Positions 8,502 to 18,864 of a stretch of DNA of 64,000 nucleotides are shown here, piece after piece. The notes below the pieces were generated by a model. It worked only from the letters and a program-made list of their open reading frames with translations, did not search any database and was not told the DNA's origin. The position numbers and the translations under genes are program-made. Origin of the DNA: Litchfieldia alkalitelluris. GTDB taxonomy: Bacteria; Bacillota; Bacilli; Bacillales; Bacillaceae_L. The number at the start of each line of letters is the position of its first letter. Within the stretch, counting starts at the first letter, position 1. The stretch covers positions 4,298,661-4,362,660 of the forward strand of contig NZ_KV917374.1 in assembly GCF_002019645.1 (NCBI RefSeq). The letters are read 5' to 3'.

Positions 8502-9671
8502 TTATTCTAATGTAGATTTAATGATGGCGCCATTTCTACTTATCGTTGCGTCAACCTTAACCTCGATTTCTGCCTTTTCAAAGTAATTTTCACCAAAATC
8601 CCAATTATCTTCCACTTTTCCCCATTCATCAGGGTCTTTGATACTTAAGTATTTTCCAAAACGAAAGACATCAGTTTTCAACTCTTTTTGGACCCTTTCA
8701 ATCGCCAAGTCCGTAAAATAACGTATAGAGTCTTCTACTCCTTCTTCAGTTTGCCTTATCTCCTCTTCACTCAATAAATTTACTGGTTTAAAGGTTTCCG
8801 GTATAGATCCAACCGTTTCAATTTCAACTGTAAATTTAAATTGCCTATCACCTAAAACGGTTGGTTTGATCTTTGAATTGACGATATCCATTTCATAAAC
8901 AACAATTTCATCGTCCACTTTCGCTTCCAGTAGCCCACCTTCAATCTCACCAGTTATGAAATTAACTCCTTCGGTTGCTTCTTCACCAATAAAACCGACT
9001 AGCTTATCTGTTTGCCCATTTATAACAGCATGTCCAGCGATTTTCACTTCGTTGTCACTTAATTTCGTTATCATTTGTATGATGAAGCTTTCTTTACCAA
9101 GTAGAAATTCATGAACATCACCAATTCTTGTCGGTGGAACCATTCTTGCATTTTTAAAATTATTTTTCGAAATTGATTGGATATACATAGTTGGTAGGTT
9201 TTCATTTTCTGGACTAACTTCAAGTATATCCTTTGCTTTCTCAGGCGTAATCATAATCTGCGTCCCTCGTCTCATTTCTGGAAAGCGAAGAAAATAATCA
9301 AGAACATCTGGAAAATACTCTGATTTTGCAACATCCTCTGATAGAACAATTAACTTTATATGTTCAAAAAATGGAGAACGACTTGTGATTGCAGCGACTC
9401 TTCTTACTGTTTCAAATATTGTATTACCTTTGGATTCAATGTTTTGGTAGGCTTGGCCTTTACCAGTTCCCCCGCTACTTCCTTCTGCTATTGCTGACGG
9501 TACCACAAACTGCTGGGTTAATTTAAGGTCACCTTTATTCTTTTTATCATTGTCTTCAAGGTCTATTCCAGCTCCTATAACAAACCCTCGTTGTTCAATC
9601 TCAATTGAATCCCAGCACCCCGTAGTAATTACTAGTATTAAGAAGACGAATAGTAGCTTAACTCTATGCAT
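8502..9671 (-). CDS. Ger(x)C family spore germination lipoprotein
   Basis: A 389-residue protein with a signal peptide and lipobox TTGC (Cys19), followed at once by the WDSIEIEQRGFVIGAGID segment that marks the GerAC/GerKC family. It is the lipid-anchored C subunit of a nutrient germinant receptor in the spore inner membrane. Its start overlaps the B subunit by 8 bp, indicating translational coupling. Length matches the family. Which germinant is sensed cannot be read from the sequence. Confidence 0.93.
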   Translation of the reverse strand: MHRVKLLFVFLILVITTGCWDSIEIEQRGFVIGAGIDLEDNDKKNKGDLKLTQQFVVPSAIAEGSSGGTGKGQAYQNIESKGNTIFETVRRVAAITSRSPFFEHIKLIVLSEDVAKSEYFPDVLDYFLRFPEMRRGTQIMITPEKAKDILEVSPENENLPTMYIQSISKNNFKNARMVPPTRIGDVHEFLLGKESFIIQMITKLSDNEVKIAGHAVINGQTDKLVGFIGEEATEGVNFITGEIEGGLLEAKVDDEIVVYEMDIVNSKIKPTVLGDRQFKFTVEIETVGSIPETFKPVNLLSEEEIRQTEEGVEDSIRYFTDLAIERVQKELKTDVFRFGKYLSIKDPDEWGKVEDNWDFGENYFEKAEIEVKVDATISRNGAIIKSTLE

Positions 9672-10767
9672 GTTTTTTGCCCCCTCTTATACGTGTTACG
9701 ATAAAAAACAAAATGGGGTAAATAACACCAAAGAAAAATCCAATAAGAGCAATAACTTTTCCTAATAATTGTATTTGATTTGTATTCTCTGGTATCATAG
9801 CCACTAAATAGACTACTGGAGAGGATATATAGATTAAGGTGCTTTTTTTTATCTTAAATAATGATTTAAATAAATGAACAGAAATATCTAGTGCCATAGA
9901 TGCGGTATTAAATACAGTCATGATCCATACTGTAAAAAAAATCGACTCAAACCTTTCAACAAATCCACCTGGAGCTTCTATCTCTTTTGCAATTTCAATG
10001 GTAGGATAAGTAATTTCTGAAGTAGCAAGGGTACCAAATACACCGATTGCTACAGTATAGATAATCAGATATAAGATAAGTGGAATCCCTATCCCAATCA
10101 TTGTCATTTTAGGTGCATCCTTTGGTTTATTCATCAGAGAAACATATGAAAGGATGATAACATACCCGACAAATGAAAAGATGGTTTCTTGTGCTCCTTG
10201 AAAATACCCCAAAAGTGGGGTAGTAAAAATTGGTCGTAAATTTTCTGGTTGAAATAATGAAACATTAAAAACTTGGACGAGCAAAGTAATAGCCAAAACG
10301 ATGGGCAAAAACATCATATTTAGTCTTAATAACGCAATCCTTGATCCAGAAACAGCATAAATTAACACTAAAAGAAATGTAAGCGCAACGGCTTCAATTG
10401 GAGTTTGATCAAACATATATAACTTTGAAATATTAGCTATTACTCTTGTTTCGAGAGCACAAGTAAAAAGAAAAGTCATCCCCAAGATAGCGGTTAACAC
10501 TCTTGCCACAGGTTTAGTCATAGTAATGGTTGTATATTCTAAAAAAGACTTATGTGGGTAAGCTGAGATCATTTTTGCCAAGAACCAACCAAAAAAAATA
10601 AAAAATGCTCCACTTCCTAAAAGTGATATCCATCCATCAGAGGTTTTTGTATGAGTGGCAATTAATCTTGGTAAGGTAAGTATTCCAACACCAATCATCA
10701 TAGAGGCTACTATATAAACTAATTCCTTGCTACCAATTTTCTCATCAGCATACTCAAAGGGTTTCAC
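9664..10767 (-). CDS. GerAB/GerKB-type spore germination permease
   Basis: A 367-residue polytopic membrane protein of the APC-like spore germination permease family, about ten hydrophobic helices, with the characteristic early segment IGSKELVYIVASMMIGVGIL (residues 11-30). It is the B subunit that binds the germinant in the spore inner membrane. The start is GTG at 10767 after AAGGAGG, only 4 bp after the A subunit stop. Confidence 0.93.
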   Translation of the reverse strand: MKPFEYADEKIGSKELVYIVASMMIGVGILTLPRLIATHTKTSDGWISLLGSGAFFIFFGWFLAKMISAYPHKSFLEYTTITMTKPVARVLTAILGMTFLFTCALETRVIANISKLYMFDQTPIEAVALTFLLVLIYAVSGSRIALLRLNMMFLPIVLAITLLVQVFNVSLFQPENLRPIFTTPLLGYFQGAQETIFSFVGYVIILSYVSLMNKPKDAPKMTMIGIGIPLILYLIIYTVAIGVFGTLATSEITYPTIEIAKEIEAPGGFVERFESIFFTVWIMTVFNTASMALDISVHLFKSLFKIKKSTLIYISSPVVYLVAMIPENTNQIQLLGKVIALIGFFFGVIYPILFFIVTRIRGGKKHA

Positions 10768-10771
10768 GATT

Positions 10772-12322
10772 TCATTCCTCCTTGTTCATACGCTTATCAT
10801 CCACGGTTTCCATGTGCACAGGTCTTTTAGTCAGAAACGTTAATGGTGCACGGAATACGAGATCTTTCCAGTCTTTATAAAAACTTGGCGCAAATGGCAC
10901 AGTATAAGGAACTCCAATTGATTTTAAGTTTGCCATATGGATATTTATCATAATATAAGTCAAAATAATTCCGTAAAATCCAAACACACCTGCTACAACC
11001 AGGAAAGCAAAACGCAGCATCCTAATTGAAATTGCAAATGAATAAGAAGGAATTACAAAGGTAGAAATAGCCGTAACTGCAACTACAATAACCATGATTG
11101 GACTAACAATCCCGGCACTAACAGCAGCTTCACCAATAACCAATCCTCCGACAATCCCAACCGTCTGACCTATAGGCTTAGGTAAACGAATTCCTGCCTC
11201 ACGTAAAATCTCCATCGTTACTTCCATAAATATTGCCTCAAAAAGAGAAGGGAAAGGTACTCCTTCTCGTGTAGCTGCAATTGAAAAAGCTAGTTTCGAT
11301 GGTATCATTCCGGGATGGAAGGAAACTAAAGCCACATATAAGCTGGGCAAAAATAACGCCACAAATGCACAAAAATATCTTAAAACCCTTATGAGGGATC
11401 CTATATACCAGCGTTCATAATAGTCCTCTGGTGACTGTAAGGTTTCAGCGAACGTTAACGGCGCAAGGAGCACAAAAGGTGTCCCATCTAGGAATATCGC
11501 TACCTTTCCTTGCATTAATGCAGCAGCCACTTTATCTGGTCTTTCCGTATTTTGAACTTGTGGAAATGGTGATAAAAAGTTGTCTTCAATCCACTGTTCA
11601 ACATAACCAGTTTCTAGGACATCATCCATATCAAGAGTTTTCACCCTTCTCTTTACTTCTTCAAGTATTTGAGGATGAATGATTCCATCGATATATGAAA
11701 TGACCAAATCATTTTTGGATCGTCTGCCTACTTTATAGGACTCAAAGCGCAAGTTAGGATCTTTAACTCTTCTTCTTAAATGAACGGTATTTGTTCGTAT
11801 ATTTTCAGTGAATCCATCTCTTGGACCACGAACAAGTGCTTCTGTAATTGGCTCTTCAACGCCACGGCTTGCCCATCCTTTTGTTCCAATAATTAGGATT
11901 TGGTCCAAGCCATCAATCATTAATACTGTATCTCCAGAAAGGATTGCTAACGATAAATCATCTAGTGTATCTGATATCTTCATTTCAGCGACAGAAAGAG
12001 TCTCGTTTTTGAAAAAAGCTATAAGCTCTTCATAATTTAAATTCGTCCCGGATAATTTGTTAGTTTGCGATTGGAGGTTTTTGATTATAAAGTTGTTGAC
12101 TGAATCTTTATCCACTAGTCCATCAAAATTCACAATAGCAAGTTTATACTCACCGATAGTTAATTTACGGATCACAAGGTCAGATGGTGATGCCAGCATT
12201 TTTTCAATATTATCTATATTCTTCTCTAGATTGGAGACTAAAATAGGGGAAAAGTTTTCAGCTTTTTTTTCATAACTATGTTGTTGTTGACGTTGAACCT
12301 TTCTCCTAAAAAGACCGAACAA
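10772..12322 (-). CDS. GerA/GerKA-type spore germination receptor subunit A
   Basis: About 516 residues. The N-terminal half is soluble, with the GerA family segments VSFLK and RGPRDGFTENIRTN; the C-terminal half has five or six membrane helices including a GRLIRVLRYF-type entry and a basic tail. It is subunit A of a germinant receptor, first in the operon. A GTG at 12331 also opens the frame, but a TTG at 12322 has AAGAGGTG at ideal spacing and is preferred. Confidence 0.92.
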   Translation of the reverse strand: MFGLFRRKVQRQQQHSYEKKAENFSPILVSNLEKNIDNIEKMLASPSDLVIRKLTIGEYKLAIVNFDGLVDKDSVNNFIIKNLQSQTNKLSGTNLNYEELIAFFKNETLSVAEMKISDTLDDLSLAILSGDTVLMIDGLDQILIIGTKGWASRGVEEPITEALVRGPRDGFTENIRTNTVHLRRRVKDPNLRFESYKVGRRSKNDLVISYIDGIIHPQILEEVKRRVKTLDMDDVLETGYVEQWIEDNFLSPFPQVQNTERPDKVAAALMQGKVAIFLDGTPFVLLAPLTFAETLQSPEDYYERWYIGSLIRVLRYFCAFVALFLPSLYVALVSFHPGMIPSKLAFSIAATREGVPFPSLFEAIFMEVTMEILREAGIRLPKPIGQTVGIVGGLVIGEAAVSAGIVSPIMVIVVAVTAISTFVIPSYSFAISIRMLRFAFLVVAGVFGFYGIILTYIMINIHMANLKSIGVPYTVPFAPSFYKDWKDLVFRAPLTFLTKRPVHMETVDDKRMNKEE

Positions 12323-12354
12323 ATTAAACACCTCTTAAAAAAATAAATCTTTCC

Positions 12355-12361
12355 TATTATG
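12355..12361 (-). promoter_or_regulatory. possible sigma-G/sigma-F type -10 element of the germination operon
   Basis: Minus-strand CATAATA about 33 bases upstream of the TTG start resembles the forespore sigma -10 consensus. gerA-type operons are known to be transcribed by sigma-G. No good -35 is present at the expected 17-18 bases, so the call is weak. Confidence 0.3.
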
Positions 12362-12436
12362 TCATTTTTCTCTAAGCGTAAGTTACTTATGCATCTATGC
12401 CTAAAATAATATATATAACGGTCTATTTTTTATCCA

Positions 12437-13433
12437 CCCTGAAAATACCTAGGTTTATTAGTTCCATTCGCTACGATCCACTCGCTTTCCGCTCATTCCA
12501 CACTGAGGGGTAACCATTTTCATTCACCATGGTGAGAATATTATTTAGCATAAGTGTCTACCCTGAAAATAACTTAGTTTGCGGAGTTCCATGAGCTGCG
12601 ATCCACTTGCTTTCCGCGGGGTGGTCCGTGAGCCTCCTCGTCGCCAGGGGCGGGCTTCTGCGGGGTCTCACGAGACCACTGGATCCCGCAGGAGTCAAGT
12701 GGCTCTCCGCTCATTCCACACTTAGTGAGTACACTATTTTCATCCTCCATGGTGCTAATTTTAGTTAGCATAGATGTCTACCCTGAAAATAACTTTAGTT
12801 GTGGAGTTCCATGAGCTGCGATCCACTTGCTTTCCGCGGGGTGGTCCGTGATGAGCCTCCTCGTCGCCAGGGGCTCAGCTCCTGCGGGGTCTCACGAGAC
12901 CACTGGATCCCGCAGGAGTCAAGTGGCTCTCCACTCATTCCACACTGAGGAGGAAACGTTTTTTCCATACACAATGGTGCGAAATACTTAATTTAGCATG
13001 GATGTCTACCCTGAAAAAAGAAATGCGGAAGGCGCTCGTTCATCGGCGACAGGCATAAGGCAAGCCGGCTGGAAGGTTGCTCTTTAACCTTCTAGGGTGG
13101 ATTGACTTAGACCTGAGAGCCGATAGCGCCTGGAGCTAGACACTAAGCTAAGTATAATTTTTCATACTCATGGTGCTAATTTTAATTAGCATGGAGGTCT
13201 ACCCTGAAAATAACTTTAGTTGTGGAGTTCCATGAGCTGCGATCCACTTGCTTTCCGCGGGGTGGTCCGTGAGCCTCCTCGTCGCCAAGGGCTCAGCTCC
13301 TGCGGGGTCTCACGAGACCACTGGATCCCGCAGGAGTCAAGTGGCTTCATTCCACACTGAGGAGGAAACGTTTTTTCCATACACAATGGTGCGAAATACT
13401 TATTTAGCATGGATGTCTACCCTGAAAATAAAA
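12437..13433. repeat. modular GC-rich intergenic repeat array, left part
   Basis: Modules bounded by CTACCCTGAAAA follow one another at 12437, 12561, 12781, 13009, 13202 and 13420. Modules starting at 12437 (a deleted form), 12561, 12781 and 13202 are type A: a GC-rich palindromic core with CTTTCCGCGGGG and CCCGCAGGAGTC. The module at 13009 is type B, 193 bp, described at 15001. All end with a common tail of the form CATGGTGC, TTAGCAT, GTCTACCCTG. ORFs crossing it are artefacts of the repeat. Type A also occurs at 18.7 and 34.6 kb. Confidence 0.9.
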
Positions 13434-13526
13434 TTGGCCAGAAGGCAACACTAAATAAAGGGTACCTTTTTGGTTTTTTAAAAAAGTTCCCTACATATAT
13501 TTGTATCTAAATATTATGGTTGATTT

Positions 13527-14750
13527 TTAAGCGGACTGTAATGGATGTCTTATTTCGTATCCTAAATTTGTTAAGTGTTTGATAGCTTTTTTCTTTTTCA
13601 CTTCTAAGGCCTTCTCACTATAGTAATTAGAACCAAGTTCTTTGTAACTCTCTTTTCTAGTTAATAAGTGATAAGCAATGACTAAGATTTGATGTGCAAT
13701 GGCGACTTTTGCTTTGTTGGTACCGCGTCTTCTTTTTAATCGTTGGTATTTCGCAGCTAAATAACAGTCTTTTTTCCGAGTAGCACTTGAAGCTGATTCA
13801 ATAAGTGCGCTTCTTAGATATTTATTTCCGTCTCTAGTACGTGCTGTTTTTTTTTTACCTGCACTTTCATTTTGTCCTGGAGCCATACCAGCCCATGCTG
13901 CTAAATGAGCAGCGCTTGGGAATCTACTTAAATCTGGGCCGATTTCTGCAATGATATGTTGAGCTGTTTGAATTGCGATTCCCGGGATAGAATCTAACAG
14001 TTCAATTTCATCTTTGTATTCTTTTAAGCGTTCCTTTATTTCTAGATCCAACATTTCAATTTGCTTTTCTAAATACTCAATGTGATCAAGTTGACCCTTA
14101 AGTAGAAATTTCTGATGAGGCCCAATTAATCCCTTCAATGAACGTTCTAGAAGATCCATCTTCTTACGAAGCTGCTTCTTTGCTAGTTCCGCTAAGAGTG
14201 AAGGGTTAGTCTCACCTTTGATTAGTTGGCGAAGCATTAGTCGACCAGAAACACCTAAAATATCAGTAGCTACGGAGCTAAGTTTAATGTTTGCTCCTTC
14301 CAAGACCTTTTGAATACGATTAGCTTCCCGGGCACGTTCATCAATTAAACTTCTACGATAACGAACAAGCTCACGCAACTCTCGTTGCTCTCGGTCGGGA
14401 ATGAAACTCGGTTTTAATAGGCCGTGTTTTAAAAGATCTGCAATCCACTCTGCATCTTTGACATCTGTTTTACGGCCAGGAACTTGTTTAATGTGCTGCG
14501 CATTAACCACGTAAGTTTGAAGAGAAGGTTCCAATTCTAATAGATTATAAATTGGTTTCCAGTACACGCCAGTGCTTTCCATTGCTACATGAGTACACTT
14601 ATTTGACTGAATCCAGTCTACTAGTAAAAGAAGGTCATCGGTCATCGTTCCGAAGGTACGAACTTCTTTACTCTTTGGTGTTAAAATACAAGCTGTAATT
14701 GATTTCTTGTGGACATCCATTCCACATACATATTTGCTAATAATCTGCAT
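13527..14750 (-). CDS. IS110-family transposase
   Basis: A 407-residue DEDD recombinase. The N-terminal RuvC-like domain begins [15 protein letters not shown] and contains [19 protein letters not shown] with the next acidic residue, then D in [13 protein letters not shown]. The C-terminal transposase_20 domain has the [10 protein letters not shown] helix-hairpin-helix and [13 protein letters not shown], carrying the catalytic serine. The length is normal and no break is seen, so the element may be active. IS110 enzymes use a structured bridge RNA to select the target. Confidence 0.95.
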   Translation of the reverse strand: MQIISKYVCGMDVHKKSITACILTPKSKEVRTFGTMTDDLLLLVDWIQSNKCTHVAMESTGVYWKPIYNLLELEPSLQTYVVNAQHIKQVPGRKTDVKDAEWIADLLKHGLLKPSFIPDREQRELRELVRYRRSLIDERAREANRIQKVLEGANIKLSSVATDILGVSGRLMLRQLIKGETNPSLLAELAKKQLRKKMDLLERSLKGLIGPHQKFLLKGQLDHIEYLEKQIEMLDLEIKERLKEYKDEIELLDSIPGIAIQTAQHIIAEIGPDLSRFPSAAHLAAWAGMAPGQNESAGKKKTARTRDGNKYLRSALIESASSATRKKDCYLAAKYQRLKRRRGTNKAKVAIAHQILVIAYHLLTRKESYKELGSNYYSEKALEVKKKKAIKHLTNLGYEIRHPLQSA

Positions 14751-14759
14751 GAAAAAATC

Positions 14760-14932
14760 ACCTACCCAATATTATAGGAACAATGATTATTAAACGGCAG
14801 CTTATTGTGTGATCTACCCTACGTGCTTCTCAAATGAGAGCGACAAAACATGGTACACTTACTAACCGCGGTCCGTCTACCCAACGAGCTCAAGACATCA
14901 AGACATCCCGACCTCTACTAATAATCATTGTA
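14760..14932 (-). ncRNA. candidate IS110 bridge RNA region
   Basis: This 170-bp non-coding stretch upstream of the transposase is the expected place for the bridge RNA in the IS110 group. It contains a 12-bp perfect inverted repeat CAATGATTATTA (14781-14792) / TAATAATCATTG (14919-14930) that encloses it. The assignment rests on position and this repeat only; no covariance model could be run. Confidence 0.4.
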
Positions 14933-14944
14933 TTAACTTTATGG

Positions 14945-15650
14945 GCGGGAACGCATATTTTCATGCGCCATGGTGCGAAAATTTTTAGCATTGGGGTCTA
15001 CCCTGAAAAAAGAAATGCTGAAGGCGCTCGTTCATCGGCGACAGGCATAAGACGAGCCGGCTAGAAGGTTGCTTTTTAACCTTCTTGCCGGATTGACTTA
15101 TGACCCCGAGCCGATAGCGCCTGAAGCTAGACACTAAGCTAAGTATAATTTTTCATACTCCATGGTGCTAATTTTAGTTAGCATAGATGTCTACCCTGAA
15201 AAAAGAAATGCTGAAGGCGCTCGTTCATCGGCGACAGGCATAAGACGAGCCGGCTAGAAGGTTGCTTTTTAACCTTCTTGCCGGATTGACTTATGACCCC
15301 GAGCCGATAGCGCCTGAAGCTAGACACTAAGCTAAGTATAATTTTTCATACTCCATGGTGCTAATTTTAGTTAGCATAGATGTCTACCCTGAAAAAAGAA
15401 ATGCTGAAGGCGCTCGTTCATCGGCGACAGGCATAAGACGAGCCGGCTAGAAGGTTGCTTTTTAACCTTCTTGCCGGATTGACTTATGACCCCGAGCCGA
15501 TAGCGCCTGAAGCTAGACACTAAGCTAAGTATAATTTTTCATACTCCATGGTGCTAATTTTAATTAGCATAGATGTCTACCCTGAAAATAACTTAGATGG
15601 AACAGTTCCATTCGCTAGGCGAATACACTATTCTCATTCTCCATGGTACG
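14945..15650. repeat. modular repeat array, right part with three tandem 193-bp type-B modules
   Basis: CCCTGAAAA boundaries lie at 15001, 15194, 15387 and 15580, giving exactly 193 bp per unit; the module at 13009-13201 also measures 193 bp. Each type-B unit folds into a long interrupted hairpin: GGCGCT with AGCGCC, ATCGGC with GCCGAT, CATAAG with CTTATG, and AGAAGGTT with AACCTTCT. A truncated type-A end follows at 15580-15650. The three tandem copies are almost identical, suggesting recent amplification. Confidence 0.9.
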
Positions 15651-15687
15651 AATTTTTATTAGCTTTTTATATACCTAGTAAATTTCT

Positions 15688-15723
15688 AAAAAAGACGATT
15701 CCATATTGAGAATCGCCTTTTTG
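15688..15723. terminator. terminator of the 15887 small gene
   Basis: Hairpin GACGATTC (15694-15701) / GAATCGCC (15710-15717) with an A tract on one side and CTTTTTG on the other, so it can act in both directions. Confidence 0.75.
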
Positions 15724-15737
15724 ATTGTTACTTTTAT

Positions 15738-15887
15738 TCAATTTTCACTTGAGTACTCATGGTCTTTTTTTTGAACAGATTCTAACCCATATCCTGTTGA
15801 ACTAATTTCCAATACTTCTTCTTCGGCTTGTTTGTTCAAACCTAAATAATATTTCTCATTATGTGTACTATTATTATCTTTTTTCAT
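15738..15887 (-). CDS. small hydrophilic protein of unknown function
   Basis: A 49-residue protein from ATG 15887, which has GAGGAGG at good spacing; the longer frame from 15926 lacks a ribosome site. It is acidic, rich in K, E, N and S, without membrane segments. Followed by a terminator. No family recognised. Confidence 0.6.
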   Translation of the reverse strand: MKKDNNSTHNEKYYLGLNKQAEEEVLEISSTGYGLESVQKKDHEYSSEN

Positions 15888-15998
15888 ATAAACCTCCTCT
15901 ATTGGTATATACAAAGTAACAAACACTATGTTTCTTAGGATTTGATTTAGTGTTCCTCATTTTCCACTTAAATATCTTGTTTTGTAATTCAAAATAAA

Positions 15999-16022
15999 AA
16001 AGAGCCGTTTACAGGCTCTTTT
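15999..16022. terminator. terminator of the malic enzyme gene
   Basis: AAAGAGCC (15999-16006) / GGCTCTTTT (16014-16022) hairpin, followed on the minus strand by CTTTTTTATTTT. Confidence 0.85.
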
Positions 16023-16051
16023 ACTCCATTGATTTCAGGGAGAGGCTCTTA

Positions 16052-17488
16052 TTATTTAGACAATTGACTCTCTATTCTTAAAGGATCTTTTCTAGCTACT
16101 TCTGTTTGATACGCAGCCTTTATTACAGCCTCTCTCACTCTTTCAACAACCTTTTGGTTAAATACACTTGGAATAATATAGCTTTCATTTAACTCATCTT
16201 CAGACACAACACTTGCAATAGCTTCTGCCGCTGCAATCTTCATTTCTTCATTAATGACCCTCGCTCGACAATCTAGTGCACCTCTAAATATTCCAGGGAA
16301 GCATAATACATTGTTAATTTGGTTTGGATAATCCGAACGACCTGTAGCCATAACTCTTACGTATGGTTCGGCAAGTTCAGGATCAATCTCAGGATTTGGA
16401 TTCGCCATCGCAAACACGATAGGGTCTTTTGCCATTTTCTTTAAGTGATCAACTGTTAAAATCCCAGGAGCAGATACTCCAATAAAAACATCTGCCCCTT
16501 CAATGACATCTGATAAACTACCAGTTAAGTTGTCTGGGTTCGTCATCTTTGCAAATTCAGTCCAATTTTCGTTGCTGTATTTCTCATCACGATTAAGTGC
16601 TCCATTTCTGTCGACACCTATAAGATTTTTCACTCCAGCGCCCATTAGAATTTTTGCACAAGCTGTACCTGCAGCACCGATTCCAGTTAACACGACCTTT
16701 ATTTCACTCAGCTTTTTTTCAGTTAACTTTAATGCGTTAATTAGTCCTGCTAAAATAACAACGGCAGTTCCGTGCTGGTCATCATGAAAAACAGGAATAT
16801 CAAGTTCTTCCTTTAAACGTTTCTCAATTTCAAAACATCTTGGTGATGAGATATCCTCCAAATTAATTCCACCAAACGCAGGTGCAATTGATTTCACTAT
16901 TTGAATGATTTCTTCCGTGTCTTTTGTATCTAAACAAATCGGAAAGGCATCAACTTCCCCCATTTGCTTGAACAACATCGCTTTACCTTCCATTACCGGC
17001 ATTGCTGCTAGTGGACCAATATCGCCAAGACCTAATACTGCGGTTCCATCTGAAACAACTGCGACTGTATTTCTCTTTATAGTTAGTGAATAAGCTTTAT
17101 TTGGTTCTTCAGCAATCGCTGTACATACCTGTGCGACTCCTGGTGTGTATACTCTTGATAAATCATCACGGTTTTTAATTGGATTCTTTGATTGTATCTC
17201 AATTTTTCCACCTAAATGTAAAAGAAATGTACGGTCTGAAACAGAAACAACATTTACACCTTCTAAATTTGTTATTTTATCTGTTATCGAATGAGAATGT
17301 TTTTGGTCATTTACATTAATTGTAATATCACGTATTGTATGAGTTTTACTAGATGAGATGACATCAATACCGACAATGTCTCCACCCATCTCTCCAATTT
17401 CTTTGGCTATATCACTAAATGTAATCAGTGTTTTATTAATTTGCATACGAATAATAATATTCATGCTTGAATTTTTAACTTGTGACAT
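16052..17488 (-). CDS. NAD(P)-dependent malic enzyme with N-terminal ACT domain
   Basis: A 478-residue protein. An ACT regulatory domain occupies about residues 10-85. The malic domain carries [12 protein letters not shown], the catalytic-lysine region [21 protein letters not shown] and FHDDQHGTA for metal binding. The C-terminal Rossmann domain has [17 protein letters not shown]. It converts malate to pyruvate plus CO2. The ATG at 17488 follows AGGGGAG; a TTG one codon upstream is less likely. Single gene with its own terminator. In Bacillus, ACT-containing forms belong to the MleA-like group, but the exact orthologue is not certain. Confidence 0.92.
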   Translation of the reverse strand: MSQVKNSSMNIIIRMQINKTLITFSDIAKEIGEMGGDIVGIDVISSSKTHTIRDITINVNDQKHSHSITDKITNLEGVNVVSVSDRTFLLHLGGKIEIQSKNPIKNRDDLSRVYTPGVAQVCTAIAEEPNKAYSLTIKRNTVAVVSDGTAVLGLGDIGPLAAMPVMEGKAMLFKQMGEVDAFPICLDTKDTEEIIQIVKSIAPAFGGINLEDISSPRCFEIEKRLKEELDIPVFHDDQHGTAVVILAGLINALKLTEKKLSEIKVVLTGIGAAGTACAKILMGAGVKNLIGVDRNGALNRDEKYSNENWTEFAKMTNPDNLTGSLSDVIEGADVFIGVSAPGILTVDHLKKMAKDPIVFAMANPNPEIDPELAEPYVRVMATGRSDYPNQINNVLCFPGIFRGALDCRARVINEEMKIAAAEAIASVVSEDELNESYIIPSVFNQKVVERVREAVIKAAYQTEVARKDPLRIESQLSK

Positions 17489-17694
17489 CAAATTCTCCCC
17501 TTTAATTGAAATCGTTTACATCATAGATATAGTTGTATTATATCTCAATAATGTAATGACTTAAACTACCAATTTAAAATTGTTCCCTCATAATAATTAG
17601 AAGATTAGTAGATATCTTTGCCATAAAAGAATAAATTAATGTAAAATGATTACTAATAATGTCAGTTATACCCTATGTAGAAAGGATCACAAAT

Positions 17695-18597
17695 ATGCAA
17701 TCCAATCAAACTCAGATAGAACTAAGGGATGAAATTGAGCGATTAAATCATGTTAATCAGCTGATTTTAGATTCAGTAGCAGAAGGTATTTATGGAATTG
17801 ATCTCGAGGTAACGTGATTTTTTGGAACAAAGCTGCAGAGTAACTGACTGGATATGTTATTGAAGATTTTAAAACTAATAATCTTCATGACTTAGTTCAC
17901 CATACCGACAGCAAAGGAAATCATGTTCCAATTATTAAGTGTCCAGTTTACCATACGCAATAGTGGTGACAGCCTCTTTATAAGTGATGATATTTTCTGG
18001 AGAAAAGACGGAACCTCTTTTTCTGTTGAATACTCGATTTAAGCCTATGATAGAAAAAGGAAATCATGTTGGTACAGTAATAACCTTCAGAGATATTTCG
18101 GAGAGAAAAAAGACGGAGGAAATATTGAGAGAATGGGAAATATGCTAACCTTAAGGAAGTTATCTTACAAGTAACCATGTTAATGGACACTCAGGCAATC
18201 TTAAGTAATATAAAAATAGAAAAAGAGTTAACTTCATCCCCTGTAATCATTTATTGTATCGAGAACCAATTAAAACAGGTTTTAATTAATTTATTAAAAA
18301 ACTCGATTGAGGCCATGAAAAATGGCGGAGTAATTAAGGTCAGTTTAGAAACTAATCAAGAACGATGCAATTATAAAGGTGATTGATGAAGGATTAGGGA
18401 TTCCCCAAAAGGAGCTTGAGAAAATTGGTGAGCCCTTCTATTCTACGAAGGAAAACGGAACGGGACTCGGCATAATGGTGTCAAATAATATTATTAAAAA
18501 TAATCATAAAGGTTCATTAGAAATTCATAGCGAGGTCAATAAAGGTGCCACATTTATTATTAAATTGCCTTTTACACCAAGCCTGGATGATATATAA
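17695..18597 (+). pseudogene. broken PAS-domain sensor histidine kinase
   Basis: The start is intact (ATG 17695 after AAAGGATC). The PAS region GIYGID is frameshifted at about 17812, and a stop follows in FWNKAAE. Pieces of a PAC motif (RDISERKK) lie near 18100. The phosphoacceptor HisKA region is missing or collapsed. The ATPase part survives in two frames: NLLKNSIEAMKNGG (18286 onward) and, after a second shift at about 18379, GLGIPQKELEKIGEPFYSTK and GTGLGIMVSNNII. It resembles sporulation kinases of the KinA/KinE group. It cannot make a working kinase. Confidence 0.85.
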
Positions 18598-18689
18598 AAC
18601 TTGTTATACATTACCTCTTTTTTGGCACACTAAAAAATATTACTTATGGACTAATAAAGGATTAATATCTGCACCATGGAGTATCTAAA

Positions 18690-18845
18690 AAATATTCTCC
18701 TAGTGTGGAATGAGCAGAGAGCCAATGAACTCCTGCGGGACATAAGGGGCACAGTGAGACCCCACAGAAGCCCAGCGACGAGGAGACTCACCGTCCCGCC
18801 CGCGGAAAAAGCGAGTACAGCGAATGCTTATTTTCAGGTAGAAAT
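18690..18845 (-). repeat. type-A GC-rich repeat, reverse orientation
   Basis: GTGTGGAATGAGCAGAGAG, CTCCTGCGGGA, GGGGTCTCACTG-type (as complement), CGACGAGGAGACTCACC and CGCGGAAA match the complement of the type-A module at 12561. It ends with TTATTTTCAGGTAG, the complement of the CTACCCTGAAAA boundary. A 157-codon frame starting at 18676 begins inside this repeat and is not accepted as the gene start. Confidence 0.85.
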
Positions 18846-18864
18846 GCTAATAAAAGGAGAAACA

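Larger units (their letters stand above)
13440..14940 (-). mobile_element. IS110-family insertion sequence inside the repeat array
   Basis: A transposase gene with about 90 bp of downstream and about 180 bp of upstream non-coding sequence replaces what should be continuous repeat sequence: the CCCTGAAAAT of one module is interrupted at about 13430, and repeat tail resumes at about 14945. Exact ends cannot be fixed, because IS110 elements lack clear terminal inverted repeats and target duplications. Confidence 0.8.

Noticed and set aside
12332-12436. Riboswitch upstream of the germination operon
   Set aside because: No long conserved structure or terminator/antiterminator pair is visible.
12574-13454. 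Small proteins encoded in the GC-rich repeats
   Set aside because: The frames are the same repeat module read through several times, with no ribosome sites.
18676-18864. Longer N-terminus for the protein at 18865
   Set aside because: The extra part is the type-A repeat in reverse orientation; the ATG at 18865 has the proper ribosome site.
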